A stretch of DNA of 64,000 nucleotides from Enterovibrio paralichthyis (GCF_019209835.1 NZ_JAHUTS010000012.1:88477-152476); one strand, 5' to 3'; positions 54,062 through 63,566 are shown, numbered from the stretch's first letter. Program-made: numbers and translations. Notes: generated from the sequence alone by a model not told the origin.

Positions 54062-54310
54062 TCATGCGTGTTCGTTGATATCCCATAGGTTTAACACCGT
54101 GTCTGCCCAGTTGTCCCTGAGTCGGTTTGATACGCGTTGCTCTCTCAGCAGAGCGTTAAACATCTCAAGGTCGTTTTCGTCAACCAGGGTATTGAACTGA
54201 TGTTCAATGACTTCTTTTGCCTGCGAACGCAGTGAGTCACCAATAACATTACCAACACGAAGCTGGGATAAAACGTCTATGGCTTGTTCGTATCCTTCGG
54301 TTTGGTGCAT
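54062..54310 (-). CDS. Small hypothetical protein
   Basis: The 82-residue product is predicted mostly helical and acidic, soluble and without signal peptide. A very strong ribosome site (AAGGAGG, 4 bases before the ATG) supports translation. I recognise no family. It lies between the DUF4157 gene and the chitinase. Confidence 0.6.
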   Translation of the reverse strand: MHQTEGYEQAIDVLSQLRVGNVIGDSLRSQAKEVIEHQFNTLVDENDLEMFNALLREQRVSNRLRDNWADTVLNLWDINEHA

Positions 54311-54407
54311 AGCGCCTCCTTATGTACTCGTTACATTAATGATAACCATGTCTCAAAAAAGATCCAAAAATATTTACTTTCTGAATACTTGGATGCTCAT
54401 GCATAAA

Positions 54408-54433
54408 AAAGCCGACTCTAATGAGTCGGCTTT
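54408..54433 (-). terminator. Terminator after the chitinase gene
   Basis: AAAGCCGACTC pairs with GAGTCGGCTTT across TAAT; on the minus strand it is followed by a T run, 27 bases past the chitinase stop. Confidence 0.8.
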
Positions 54434-54459
54434 GCACTTATCATATTGATTGGTGGTTA

Positions 54460-57400
54460 TTAACCGCAGACTTTCGACCAGCTGCCGTCACTGCCCGGTA
54501 CAGAAGAAGTCCACCAGTTGGCTTGATAGATCTTGCCTTCGTGAACCATTTTGTCACCGCTGCCGGCATGGCTTGGATTGCCAGCCCAGTCAGTTTGTGG
54601 CCAGTTAGGGTAAACGTTGATTCCTGTGGTCTCACAGTTACTTGGATCTGGGTTTTCTGGATCGGTTGGTTTGTTCAGATCCGCCAAAGGCAGGTCGCTG
54701 TATTCAAACGCGAACGCATAATCCACACCATTGATCTTCACTGTGTAGTTGGAAGGACCAGTGATTGGCAGGTAGTAAACCATATCCAATACATAGCTCT
54801 CGCCAGCTTTCAGTGATTTCCAGTTAGGCAGTTTGAACGATGCACGGTGCATTGTGCCTTCCAGACCGCCAATGTTGTTGGCTTTGCTGTGACCAGAAGA
54901 GATCACGCTCAGGCCGCCACCAGACTGGTCTTTCGCATTGTCAGGTGCAGAGGTTGGGATATCGAACTGGAACTCAGTACCACCCGGCAGATCCGTACCT
55001 GTGTTGTTCACGAAGGTGATCTTAGGATTGATTGGGTAGTTCTGGTCACCCACTTTGAAGCCACCGACTGACACATCAATCTTCACTGCTTCTGCAGGCA
55101 TTGTGGTTTCAGACAGCTTCGCGCCATAAGGGGTTGCAGACATGAACTTGTCGTAGATGGCTTTGGTCATGGTGTTACCCATGTGGTATTCACCGTTGCC
55201 AGTCTTACACGCATTCTCGGTTGCATCGACGACATCCGTACGGTTGCCATTTCCGTCCAGTTGGTAACATGCGTAGTCACCCGCCAGTTCCCAGAACATG
55301 ATACCGCCGATACCTTTGTCGATGACGTAGTCAGATTTCACGCTGACAGACGCTTCGTCTTCGGTAGACAGGAACACTTTCTTCTCTGCGTTCCACAGCC
55401 ATGGAGCAACAGCGACTGAATCGTAGTTACGTGCATAGGTACCGCGCAGAACGTCTTGTGGGTCGTTCTCTGGGTCTAAGCCGTAAGCTGACGCGTACGA
55501 ACCGAAGATGCCGTTTTCAAGGTTCTTCGCATGCCACATTGGGTTAGAGCCTGCGCCCATTTCGTTACCCTGTGGATCCTTGTCGTGCCACATGTTGTCG
55601 ATGCCCATTGCACCGTTGCCACAGTTGTTCTTCTCACCTTCACCGGTGCCTGGTTGACACTCAGCTTGGTTAGGAAGCGCTGCTTTACCCCACAAACCGT
55701 TTTCACCGCCAGACACGTCTTGCCAGCCACGGGTGTAGTAAGGCACACCGATGTTGATACGGCCTGCTGGCATTGAGCCACGGAAATAGTGGTATGCCCA
55801 GTCAGTGTTCAGGTAACCGATACCGCCGTATTGGCTGGTGCCGTAAACGTTCCATGCTGCCAGTTCAGAGTCTTTACCTGTGTCGAACAGTGCTGCGTTG
55901 TGACCAACATGGTCATTCCATGCGCCGTGCAGGTCGTAGCTCATGATGTTGACGTAGTCGAGGTACTTGGTCACGTCGAACGTTTCCATACCGCGCAGCA
56001 GGTAGCCAGAAGATGGCGCTGCGATAGTCAGCATGTAGTGCTGGTTATCCTGTGCGGACGCGATATCAACTTTTTCACGCAGTACGCGCATTAGCTCTTG
56101 GTAAGAAGCCCACAGGTAAGGGCGACGTGGTTCCATGAAGTCTTTATCGTATGGGTTACCGGCACCTGCCATTGAGGTTGGGTACTCATAGTCGATATCC
56201 AGACCATCGAACTTGTACTTACGCATCATTTCAACCGCAGATGCAGCAAATTTCTCAATGCCAGCATGGTTGATAGAGCCATCTGCATTTGTGGTCATGG
56301 TGTAGAAACCACCGTCTGCCACGCGATCACCGTCTGGGCCGAAGTGACCGCCGGTTTCCGCCCAGCCACCGATTGAAATCAGTGTCTTAACGTCATGTTT
56401 CTTCTTGTAAGTTGCCAGTGCACCGAAGTGGCCTTTGAAGCCCAGCGCTGGATCAACTTCAACACCCGGCCACTCTTTGTTAACAGCGGCGTTTGTTGGA
56501 TCGTTCACATCACCGATGTTGACTTTGCCGTCAGGACCGATGCTGACAAACGCATAGTTGATGTGGGTCAGTTGTTCCCAAGGAATGTCGCTAACCAGGT
56601 AAGAGGCTTGTGGATCGTCGCCTGCACGCCAGCTGGTGAAGTAACCGATGATACGGCGTGGGTGGTCAGCACCCATCTGCTCACGGCCATCTTCATCGTA
56701 AACTGTACAGTAAGGCACGTTAACGTCAGGGGTCTGGTACAGGCCTTCTGGACGACAGTTAGAAACAACAGGTGTACCTTTCACGTTCACGGTGACGACT
56801 GCAGAATCGGTAGACGCGCCTTTGTCATCTGTCGCTTTCGCGTACATAGAAATGTTGCCGGATACATTCGATACCCAGTCAAAAGTGTACGGTGCGGAAG
56901 TGACCGTTTCTTTCAGTTGGCCTGCAACATAGAAGTCCACTTTCGCGATGGTGCCATCAGTATCCGCAGCGTCTGCAGTCAGTGTCACTGTCGCGCCCTG
57001 GTCAACAGCAGTTGCTGACGCAGCCAGAGAAACGGTTGGTGCTTCGTTGTCAGGAATGATAACGCCTGGTTTAACGGTGATGCTCAGTGCTGAAGTTTCT
57101 GCAACTGCACCGTCGTCATCCGTTGCTTTAACAACAATGCTGTGTGTACCTTCTGCCGCAGTCCAAGTTTTTGCGTATGGCGCTGAGGTATCTGAGCCAA
57201 TGGATGTGCCATCAACGAAGAACTCAACCTTAGCGATTGAACCATCGCTGTCGCTGGCATTTGCGCTGATAGTGACAACGTCACCAGCTTTAAAGCTGTC
57301 GCTGGCTGAAGGCGCTGTCAGGGCAACGCTTGGTGCTTCGTTTACAGGTGGAGTGACGTCACCGGAATCACACTGATCCACCTTTTTCCACTCTTGGTAT

Positions 57401-57618
57401 TGTCCGGAAGACGTTTTCGGGTCATTACCCATTGTCCACCAGTTTGCCTTGTAGACATTCTTGTCACGCTGAACAGTACTGCCACTGGTATACGCTTTAT
57501 CAGACTGCCATTTCTCAATACCTGAGCAGTCGGTAGCTGCCTGCGCATTAAAAGCAAACATGCACGCTACGGCGACTGCCGACAGCGTGAAGCCCTTGCT
57601 TTTGCCTGTCACATCCAT
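54460..57618 (-). CDS. Secreted GH18 chitinase with two CBM5/12 modules and two Ig-like domains
   Basis: The 1052-residue enzyme cleaves chitin outside the cell. It has a signal peptide (cleavage after AQA27), an N-terminal CBM5/12 (about 29-83, AYTSGSTVQRDKNVYKANWW), two Ig-like (Big_9-type) repeats (about 93-183 and 191-280), the GH18 domain (about 320-830) with catalytic motif DGLDIDYEYP (acid Glu478) and YFTSW, a C-terminal immunoglobulin-like region (about 860-990) and a second CBM5/12 (about 1000-1052, QANWWTSSVPGSDGSWSKVC). It fits the Vibrio ChiA-2 type but is longer. Secretion is probably by the type II system. AGGAATATTCA precedes the ATG. Confidence 0.95.
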   Translation of the reverse strand: MDVTGKSKGFTLSAVAVACMFAFNAQAATDCSGIEKWQSDKAYTSGSTVQRDKNVYKANWWTMGNDPKTSSGQYQEWKKVDQCDSGDVTPPVNEAPSVALTAPSASDSFKAGDVVTISANASDSDGSIAKVEFFVDGTSIGSDTSAPYAKTWTAAEGTHSIVVKATDDDGAVAETSALSITVKPGVIIPDNEAPTVSLAASATAVDQGATVTLTADAADTDGTIAKVDFYVAGQLKETVTSAPYTFDWVSNVSGNISMYAKATDDKGASTDSAVVTVNVKGTPVVSNCRPEGLYQTPDVNVPYCTVYDEDGREQMGADHPRRIIGYFTSWRAGDDPQASYLVSDIPWEQLTHINYAFVSIGPDGKVNIGDVNDPTNAAVNKEWPGVEVDPALGFKGHFGALATYKKKHDVKTLISIGGWAETGGHFGPDGDRVADGGFYTMTTNADGSINHAGIEKFAASAVEMMRKYKFDGLDIDYEYPTSMAGAGNPYDKDFMEPRRPYLWASYQELMRVLREKVDIASAQDNQHYMLTIAAPSSGYLLRGMETFDVTKYLDYVNIMSYDLHGAWNDHVGHNAALFDTGKDSELAAWNVYGTSQYGGIGYLNTDWAYHYFRGSMPAGRINIGVPYYTRGWQDVSGGENGLWGKAALPNQAECQPGTGEGEKNNCGNGAMGIDNMWHDKDPQGNEMGAGSNPMWHAKNLENGIFGSYASAYGLDPENDPQDVLRGTYARNYDSVAVAPWLWNAEKKVFLSTEDEASVSVKSDYVIDKGIGGIMFWELAGDYACYQLDGNGNRTDVVDATENACKTGNGEYHMGNTMTKAIYDKFMSATPYGAKLSETTMPAEAVKIDVSVGGFKVGDQNYPINPKITFVNNTGTDLPGGTEFQFDIPTSAPDNAKDQSGGGLSVISSGHSKANNIGGLEGTMHRASFKLPNWKSLKAGESYVLDMVYYLPITGPSNYTVKINGVDYAFAFEYSDLPLADLNKPTDPENPDPSNCETTGINVYPNWPQTDWAGNPSHAGSGDKMVHEGKIYQANWWTSSVPGSDGSWSKVCG

Positions 57619-57668
57619 TGAATATTCCTCGAAAATAAAAGTTTAACTATTGATTTATATAACATTAG

Positions 57669-57684
57669 CGCGACTTGCATCGCG
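57669..57684. promoter_or_regulatory. Dyad in the chitinase promoter region
   Basis: CGCGA-CTTGCA-TCGCG is a perfect 5-bp dyad 51 bases upstream of the chitinase ATG. It may be the site of a chitin-responsive or catabolite regulator. I cannot assign it to a specific protein. Confidence 0.4.
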
Positions 57685-57951
57685 TAAAAAATAAAGTAGT
57701 TGAGTTGGATATGGCTGGCATCCGAGTTTTAGTCAGATTTAGATCTCTACTCAGGATTCGAAGAAAAAGGTTCTATCTCTTCGCCGGTATTCACAAATTC
57801 AACGGACAATTTTCGTTTCTCTGCATGAATTTTGTGCTGCATGCAAGGCTGCATATTCAGATGGGGTAGACCAATGTCTAATGATGATTGTCTACAACCT
57901 GCGTTGAAAGTTTGTATTTAAGTGGGCATTATTTAGTCAGCTAGAGAACAT

Positions 57952-58003
57952 TGTCGACAAAAAGGGCTTTGATGCGAGTCACCACAAAAGAAGAGTGTCG
58001 ACA
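57952..58003. promoter_or_regulatory. Paired TGTCGACA palindromes upstream of the acyl-CoA synthetase gene
   Basis: TGTCGACA occurs at 57952-57959 and 57996-58003, 44 bases apart, about 120-170 bases before the synthetase start. Two copies of an 8-bp palindrome this close are suggestive of an operator pair. Confidence 0.35.
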
Positions 58004-58122
58004 GTAAGTGAAGCAAACAGTGAAGGGTGTGACCAAATCTGAAGGAATGAAAGATTGTCTGATGAAAGCCATCGAATAATCCGGAATAAAATCGCTGTTA
58101 TCGACAGGCAAGGAGCACGCCC

Positions 58123-60006
58123 ATGTCAGCCTATCAAAACGCTTACCGGCAATCTGTCAATGATCCTCAAGGGTTCTGGCTTCAGCAGTCCCGGCAAATC
58201 AAATGGTTTAAACCCCCTCACGTTGCATTGGAAAATGATGCAAACGGCATAGAACGTTGGTTTCCGGATGGCGAACTCAATACCGCTTATCTTGCTTTGG
58301 ACTACCACATAGAGCAGGGCAGGGGTGACCAGACTGCGCTGATTTACGATTCTCCCGTTACCGGCAAAAAAGCCCGGTACAGCTATGAAGTGCTGCGCGA
58401 CCAGGTTGCCAAGTGCGCTGGCATGTTGGCATCCCTGGGCGTTGAAAAGGGTGATCGGGTAATCATTTATATGCCGATGATCCCACAGGCAGCCATTGCC
58501 ATGCTGGCCTGTGCCCGGTTGGGCGCTATCCATTCTGTGGTGTTTGGGGGCTTTGCGCCGAATGAGCTTGCGGTGCGCATCGAAGATGCGGAACCGAAAG
58601 TGTTGCTGACCGCGTCTTGCGGCATCGAAGTGAACAAGGTGATTCCTTACAAGCCAATGGTCGATCAGGCGGTGATGGACAGCCGCTGGAAGCCTGAGCG
58701 TGTGGTGGTGTACCAGCGTCCCGAGCAACCTGCCGTGTTAGACAATGAGCGTGATGCAGACTGGGCAACTTTGTTTGAACGGGCTGAGCCCCATGATTGT
58801 GTACCCGTTAACGCAACCGATCCGCTATATATCCTCTACACCTCAGGCACGACGGGAAAACCCAAAGGGGTTGTTCGCGACAACGGCGGTCACGCGGTTG
58901 CCCTGAAATACAGTATGTCGACGGTTTATAAAGTCGAACCTGGTGAAGTGTATTGGGCTGCGTCGGATGTTGGCTGGGTGGTGGGCCATTCTTATATTGT
59001 GTATGCACCGCTCATTCATGGCTGCACTACCATCATGTTTGAAGGCAAGCCGGTCAGAACGCCGGATCCCAGTGCTTTTTGGCGGGTGTGCGATGAATAT
59101 GGTGTGTCTGTACTCTTTTCTGCTCCAACTGCCTTCCGGGCGATTAAGAAAGAAGATCCGGAAGGAAAGGAGATTCACAAGTACCCGATGGGAAAACTGC
59201 GGACTATTTTTATGGCAGGGGAAAGGCTGGATCCGCCCACATTGGAATGGGTGGAAGAGCATACCGGCCGTCCGGTTGTCGATCACTGGTGGCAAACTGA
59301 AACGGGATGGGCGATTTCCTGCAACCCGATCGGTTTGGAAAGCTTTATGACCAAGCCTGGGTCATCGACCAGACCGACGCCGGGCTTTAATGTCAAAATC
59401 CTCAATGAAACCGGTGAACCACTGACTGCAAATGAGCAAGGATACATCGCCGTCAAGCGTCCTTTGCCGCCGAGCTGTCTGGTAACGGTGTGGCGTAACC
59501 ATGACAGGTTCGAATCCGGTTATCTGCAACAGTTTCCCGGCTATTATGTGTCCGGTGATGGTGGCTATGTCGATGAAGATGGCTACCTGTTTGTAATGGG
59601 GCGCATCGATGATGTGATTAACGTGTCTGGTCACCGTTTATCAACCGGCGAAATGGAAGAGATTGTCGGCGCCCACGAAGCGGTAGCGGAGTGTGCCGTG
59701 GTCGGGATTTATGATGAGCTGAAAGGTCAATTACCACTTGGTTTGGTGGTGCTTAAAGACGGCTACTACTCAACGGAAGGCAATATCGAAAAAGAATTGG
59801 TGGCAAAAGTGCGCAATGAGATAGGCCCTGTTGCCTGCTTTCACCGCGCGATTATTGTCGACAGATTACCGAAAACCCGCTCGGGAAAAATACTGCGCCG
59901 TATTATCCGTCAGATAGCCGACGGTGAAAGCTACAGCGTCCCCTCGACGATTGATGACCCGGCGAGTCTGGACGATATCAACAGAGTGTTGTCATCCCAC
60001 AGCTGA
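58123..60006 (+). CDS. Propionyl/acetyl-CoA synthetase (PrpE/ACSS3-type)
   Basis: This AMP-forming enzyme activates propionate or acetate to the acyl-CoA in the cytoplasm. The 627 residues match PrpE length. The AMP-binding motifs are ILYTSGTTGKPKG, DHWWQTETGW and YVSGDGGYVDEDG, and the acetylatable catalytic lysine lies in TRSGKILRR. The DHWWQTETGWAI and KPGSSTRPTPG segments are closer to the ACSS3-like propionyl-CoA ligases than to Acs. AAGGAG precedes the ATG. No other methylcitrate genes are nearby. The gene is followed by a two-way terminator. Confidence 0.88.
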   Translation: MSAYQNAYRQSVNDPQGFWLQQSRQIKWFKPPHVALENDANGIERWFPDGELNTAYLALDYHIEQGRGDQTALIYDSPVTGKKARYSYEVLRDQVAKCAGMLASLGVEKGDRVIIYMPMIPQAAIAMLACARLGAIHSVVFGGFAPNELAVRIEDAEPKVLLTASCGIEVNKVIPYKPMVDQAVMDSRWKPERVVVYQRPEQPAVLDNERDADWATLFERAEPHDCVPVNATDPLYILYTSGTTGKPKGVVRDNGGHAVALKYSMSTVYKVEPGEVYWAASDVGWVVGHSYIVYAPLIHGCTTIMFEGKPVRTPDPSAFWRVCDEYGVSVLFSAPTAFRAIKKEDPEGKEIHKYPMGKLRTIFMAGERLDPPTLEWVEEHTGRPVVDHWWQTETGWAISCNPIGLESFMTKPGSSTRPTPGFNVKILNETGEPLTANEQGYIAVKRPLPPSCLVTVWRNHDRFESGYLQQFPGYYVSGDGGYVDEDGYLFVMGRIDDVINVSGHRLSTGEMEEIVGAHEAVAECAVVGIYDELKGQLPLGLVVLKDGYYSTEGNIEKELVAKVRNEIGPVACFHRAIIVDRLPKTRSGKILRRIIRQIADGESYSVPSTIDDPASLDDINRVLSSHS

Positions 60007-60022
60007 TGTTAATCCCACTAAA

Positions 60023-60044
60023 AAGGCCACCGTCTGGTGGCCTT
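60023..60044. terminator. Two-way terminator between the synthetase and DUF2057 genes
   Basis: AAGGCCACC pairs with GGTGGCCTT over a 4-base loop, between two converging genes; A tract before, weak T tract after. Confidence 0.65.
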
Positions 60045-60063
60045 CATCATTCATAAGCAGCGC

Positions 60064-60723
60064 TTACTGCGCGTTCACAAACGCTTTGAAGCGGGCTTTG
60101 GTTTGCGCATCCGCTTTTTGGAACCAGTAGTGAAGCTGGTATTCCTCTTCGTTGATGCCTTCGCTGTCATTGACCACGACTTTCGTACTTCGGGTTACCG
60201 GTTTAGCGGGAGCGGTCTCTGCTACCGGTGTTTGTTCCAGATTCAACGATGCTGGCATGTCAGTCTGGTTGTAACGTTGCAGTTTAGATAGGTAGTCACG
60301 GCTCAGTTGGAAACCGGACTTGATCAGTTTACCTTGCTCAAACGCAATGGCATTGTCGCTAGCATCCTTGATGGTGAACTCAGGGTTTTTATTGAATTTG
60401 CGCGCCTGATGCTTGTTCAGGTATTCCGGGAATTCAAAGTGGACATCGGTGTCCTGTGCGTCGAATTTCACGACCAACACATCGGAGCGGACGAAAGTGA
60501 CGTCTTTGCCTTCTTCGAAGCTAGTGACGTACCGAAATGCCAACTGTTGTGTGCCATCTTGCAATACGACCGTATCTTCTTTACCAAATACTGACGACTT
60601 GTGGGTCTGTCCGTTGTAAGCAAGCAGCTCAACATTGTCGTTGAGGTGGAGGGTCACATCTGCTTGGGCAGACAGCGGTAGTAGTGCTGCAAACACTGAG
60701 GAGAGAAACAGCTTTCTTCTCAT
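60064..60723 (-). CDS. DUF2057 (YccT-like) exported protein
   Basis: From the ATG at 60723 the product is 219 residues with a signal peptide ending SAQA. I prefer this ATG because AAGGG lies at good spacing; an ATG two codons upstream is too close. The sequence is the DUF2057 family (VTLHLNDNVELLAYNG, QQLAFRYVTSFEEG), periplasmic or outer-membrane proteins of unknown function. The C-terminus contains YQLHYWFQKADAQTKARFKAF, typical of the family. Confidence 0.82.
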   Translation of the reverse strand: MRRKLFLSSVFAALLPLSAQADVTLHLNDNVELLAYNGQTHKSSVFGKEDTVVLQDGTQQLAFRYVTSFEEGKDVTFVRSDVLVVKFDAQDTDVHFEFPEYLNKHQARKFNKNPEFTIKDASDNAIAFEQGKLIKSGFQLSRDYLSKLQRYNQTDMPASLNLEQTPVAETAPAKPVTRSTKVVVNDSEGINEEEYQLHYWFQKADAQTKARFKAFVNAQ

Positions 60724-60747
60724 GATCATCCCTTAAAATTGCAAAAT

Positions 60748-60778
60748 GGGCCCGACTTGATGAAGGGCCCTCATTATT
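60748..60778 (-). terminator. Hairpin after rlmI
   Basis: GGGCCC at 60748-60753 and at 60765-60770 form a 6-bp stem with an 11-base loop, just past the rlmI stop on the minus strand. The T-rich tail is short. Confidence 0.45.
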
Positions 60779-60789
60779 ATTTAAAACGC

Positions 60790-61977
60790 TTATTTTACGT
60801 AGCAGGCAAACCCTTTCAGGTAGAAACCTTCTGGGTATGCGCTGTCGATTGGGTGGTCTGCCGCTTGTTCAAAACGCTCGATGAACTGCACATCGCGGTG
60901 TGCGTCCAACGCCGCATCAGCAATGATTTTCTGGAACAGGGCGTTGTCCATCAAACCTGAGCAGGAGTAAGTCAGCAGCGTACCACCAGGCTTCAGGATT
61001 TGCATCGCCAGCATGTTGATGTCTTTGTAGCCACGGCACGCACCAGTCAGTTGCGCTTTTGATTCTGCGAACTTTGGTGGATCCATGATCACGACGTCAA
61101 ATTTCTCGCCGGCATCGCGGAATTCGCGTAGCAGTTTGAATACGTCGGCGTTGACGAACTGGGCTTTAGAAACGTCAAAGCCGTTCATTTCAGCATTGGC
61201 TTTGGCGATGTCCAGTGCAGGTTGGGAAACGTCCACGTTAATCACTTCTGCCGCGTTACCCTTCAGGGCATACAGGCCAAAGCCGCCGGTATAACAGAAG
61301 CAGTTCAGAACACGCTTACCGTTCACATATTTCACAGATGCTTCGCGGCTGTCGCGTTGGTCCAAATAGAAACCAGTTTTGTGTCCACCCGTGATATCGA
61401 CACTAATTTTTACGCCGTTTTCTTCAATAACCACAGACGCTGGTGGCATCTCGCCGTGCAAAACGCCAGTACGCTCTTTCAGGCCTTCTTTCTTACGGAC
61501 AGAAACGTCTGAACGTTCGTAGATGCTGCATTCAGGGTACAGCTCAACCATGGCAGCGACTAGGTTGTCTTTCTGTGCTTCAGCACCTGCGCTCAGCAGT
61601 TGGCATACCAGAAAGTTTTCGTAGCGGTCGATGGTGATGCCCGGCAAACCATCGGACTCTGCAGCAATCAGACGGTAGCCGGTCAGGCCGTCACGGGCTG
61701 CCAGTGTGTCACGCAGGCCTTGAGCCTGTTGCAGGCGGTTTTTGAAGAATTCGACATTAATGTCTTCTTGCTCAAACGACCATACGCGAACACGGATTTG
61801 AGAATTAGGAGAAAACGCACCACGCGCCAGCCATTGACCCTGATGATCGTAGACATCCACGGTCTGACCGAGACTTGGTTTGCCCTCGACGCGTTGAATA
61901 CCACGCGAGAATACCCAAGGGTGGCGACGGCGCAGCGATTTTTCGCGGCCTTTAACCAGATAAACAGACGGATTCAT
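60790..61977 (-). CDS. rlmI: 23S rRNA cytosine methyltransferase RlmI
   Basis: RlmI methylates C5 of a cytosine (C1962 in E. coli) of 23S rRNA. The 395 residues contain an N-terminal PUA domain (VYLVKGREKSLRRRHPWVFS), a linker domain and a Rossmann SAM-binding domain with NCFCYTGGFGLYAL, and the catalytic motif MDPPKFAES followed by TYSCSGLMD with the catalytic cysteine. Length and order match family members. It is a single-gene unit. Confidence 0.93.
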   Translation of the reverse strand: MNPSVYLVKGREKSLRRRHPWVFSRGIQRVEGKPSLGQTVDVYDHQGQWLARGAFSPNSQIRVRVWSFEQEDINVEFFKNRLQQAQGLRDTLAARDGLTGYRLIAAESDGLPGITIDRYENFLVCQLLSAGAEAQKDNLVAAMVELYPECSIYERSDVSVRKKEGLKERTGVLHGEMPPASVVIEENGVKISVDITGGHKTGFYLDQRDSREASVKYVNGKRVLNCFCYTGGFGLYALKGNAAEVINVDVSQPALDIAKANAEMNGFDVSKAQFVNADVFKLLREFRDAGEKFDVVIMDPPKFAESKAQLTGACRGYKDINMLAMQILKPGGTLLTYSCSGLMDNALFQKIIADAALDAHRDVQFIERFEQAADHPIDSAYPEGFYLKGFACYVK

Positions 61978-62078
61978 TGGTTTTTCCTAATTTCAAGATG
62001 CGGGTTGTCGTGAGATGTAGGTCACGCCAACCGATAAAGGTGCTGTATTGTGTGAGATGAAAAGAAAGAATGCAAACA

Positions 62079-62100
62079 GCCGCCCTGTAGGCGGCCGTTT
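62079..62100. terminator. Hairpin after the second chemoreceptor gene
   Basis: GCCGCC pairs with GGCGGC across a 5-base loop; TTTTTT follows on the plus strand and TGTTTG on the minus strand, where the receptor gene ends at 62119. Confidence 0.55.
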
Positions 62101-62118
62101 TTTCGCCGTTTGGACGGT

Positions 62119-63465
62119 TTAGTCTGTGCGCATACCTTTAACCAGCGCGGTTAGGCTGGAAGATTGCTTCTGAAGATCGGCAACGTCACGGGCAGTTTGC
62201 TGGATCATCTCGCTCACTTGCCATGCCTGTTGGCGAACATGCTCCACATCTGAAGAAATGGTACCGGCCACACTGCCTTGCTGGTTTGCTGCAGTGGCAA
62301 TCTCGGTACTGCGGTCAGTAATGCGCTGACTACGGTCAGAGATCGAACTGATATCCTCACTGATGCTTTGCATCAAAGACTCACTGGCCGCTGCATTTTC
62401 GACGGTGCCTTGCATAACCGTGCGAAGGTGCCCGGTGTTACTTTCCAGATCCTGGATCATTCGCTGGATTTCGACGGTCGCCTGCTGGGTTCGCCCGGCA
62501 AGGGTGCGTACTTCATCTGCGACCACAGCAAAACCACGTCCTTGCTCACCCGCTCGTGCCGCTTCAATGGCTGCGTTCAGTGCCAGCAGGTTAGTCTGCT
62601 CTGAAATTGCGCTGATAGTCGCGACCATGCTGCCAATTTCGCTGGAGTTATTTTCCAGTGCAGCCACTGCGTTCGAGGCGGTCTCAATTTCACGGCTCAG
62701 CGCCTGAATGGCACGCATGGTTTGATTGACCTGGGATTGGCTTTGTTTTGATGCTTCACCGGCCTGTGTGATTTCACCGGAAGTTTGTTCCGCGTGAGCG
62801 GCAACATCTCGGATGGATCCTGCCATTTCTTCTGTCGCGCTTGCCAGTGAGTCGAGATACGCACGTTGGTCTTTAGACAGTGATTCGCTTTCAACGCTGC
62901 GCTGACTTAGCTCGGAGGAAAGCCCTTCCATCAACGAGGCTGCATTTTTGATCGCACGTACCAGGCTGTGTTCGCGATCCGCGACTTTATCGACAGTAGT
63001 CGCAATGATGCTGAACTCGTCACGCACAGGGAAGAAGTTCATACGGCTGGTCAGGTCACCGTCCAGCATACGTTGCAGTGAATGGTTCATGGTGTACATG
63101 GCGCCACCGATAAAACTGGACACATAATGGAGCGCTGAAACACCTAGCAATGCAAGGGTTGCCAGCGCAAACCATTCCAGTCCGCTGATTTGGGCCCAAA
63201 AACTGGTTTCCACTGAATTTGCACCGCTGGTCGCAATCAGTGAGGCGGCTTCTGTTGCAGAAGCGTCGTAGTGAGACAGCACACTTTGCAGTGCTGCGCT
63301 ATGGTTCTCTTGTGCTTGGGCTAACTGTGCTTGTGAGGCATTGTAAAAAACCACACCAACCGCAAGTGTCAGCGAGACTAAAATTGTATAAAGGATGAAG
63401 AATTTTTGTTTCAGGCTAACTTTGATGAGGTACTGGTCAACCCAGCGGAACGGCGTTTCTATCAT
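62119..63465 (-). CDS. Methyl-accepting chemotaxis protein, small sensor domain
   Basis: From the ATG at 63465 (AAGGA upstream) the chemoreceptor is 448 residues. It has a membrane segment at about 18-40, a periplasmic helical domain of only about 50 residues, a second segment at about 95-120, a HAMP region and the signalling domain with the conserved tip (SEQTNLLALNAAIEAARAG, EQGRGFAVVADEVRTLAGRT). The short outer domain means the ligand is either sensed through a partner or via the membrane. No docking pentapeptide is visible. The upstream open frame to 63573 overlaps the acyP start. Confidence 0.9.
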   Translation of the reverse strand: MIETPFRWVDQYLIKVSLKQKFFILYTILVSLTLAVGVVFYNASQAQLAQAQENHSAALQSVLSHYDASATEAASLIATSGANSVETSFWAQISGLEWFALATLALLGVSALHYVSSFIGGAMYTMNHSLQRMLDGDLTSRMNFFPVRDEFSIIATTVDKVADREHSLVRAIKNAASLMEGLSSELSQRSVESESLSKDQRAYLDSLASATEEMAGSIRDVAAHAEQTSGEITQAGEASKQSQSQVNQTMRAIQALSREIETASNAVAALENNSSEIGSMVATISAISEQTNLLALNAAIEAARAGEQGRGFAVVADEVRTLAGRTQQATVEIQRMIQDLESNTGHLRTVMQGTVENAAASESLMQSISEDISSISDRSQRITDRSTEIATAANQQGSVAGTISSDVEHVRQQAWQVSEMIQQTARDVADLQKQSSSLTALVKGMRTD

Positions 63466-63566
63466 GTTTGAATCGGTCCTTGTCAAAAGCTCCGGTGTAT
63501 TACCGTTAGACGAGGTGAATAGTACACTGTTGTATAAAGGTAAGACTAACCAGTGAGGTGTGATTG

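Larger units (their letters stand above)
57619..58122. other. Divergent chitinase/acyl-CoA synthetase region
   Basis: These 504 bases hold no credible gene. They contain the CGCGA/TCGCG dyad near the chitinase start (57669-57684) and two TGTCGACA palindromes (57952 and 57996) nearer the synthetase gene. The open frame at 57675-57869 shows no protein-like composition and no ribosome site. Confidence 0.55.

Noticed and set aside
52362..54310. A contractile injection system locus
   Set aside because: Only the DUF4157 cargo-type protein is present; no sheath, tube, baseplate or ATPase gene occurs in the window.
57675..57869. A 64-codon open frame in the chitinase upstream region
   Set aside because: No ribosome site, odd basic composition, and overlap with likely promoter sequence.
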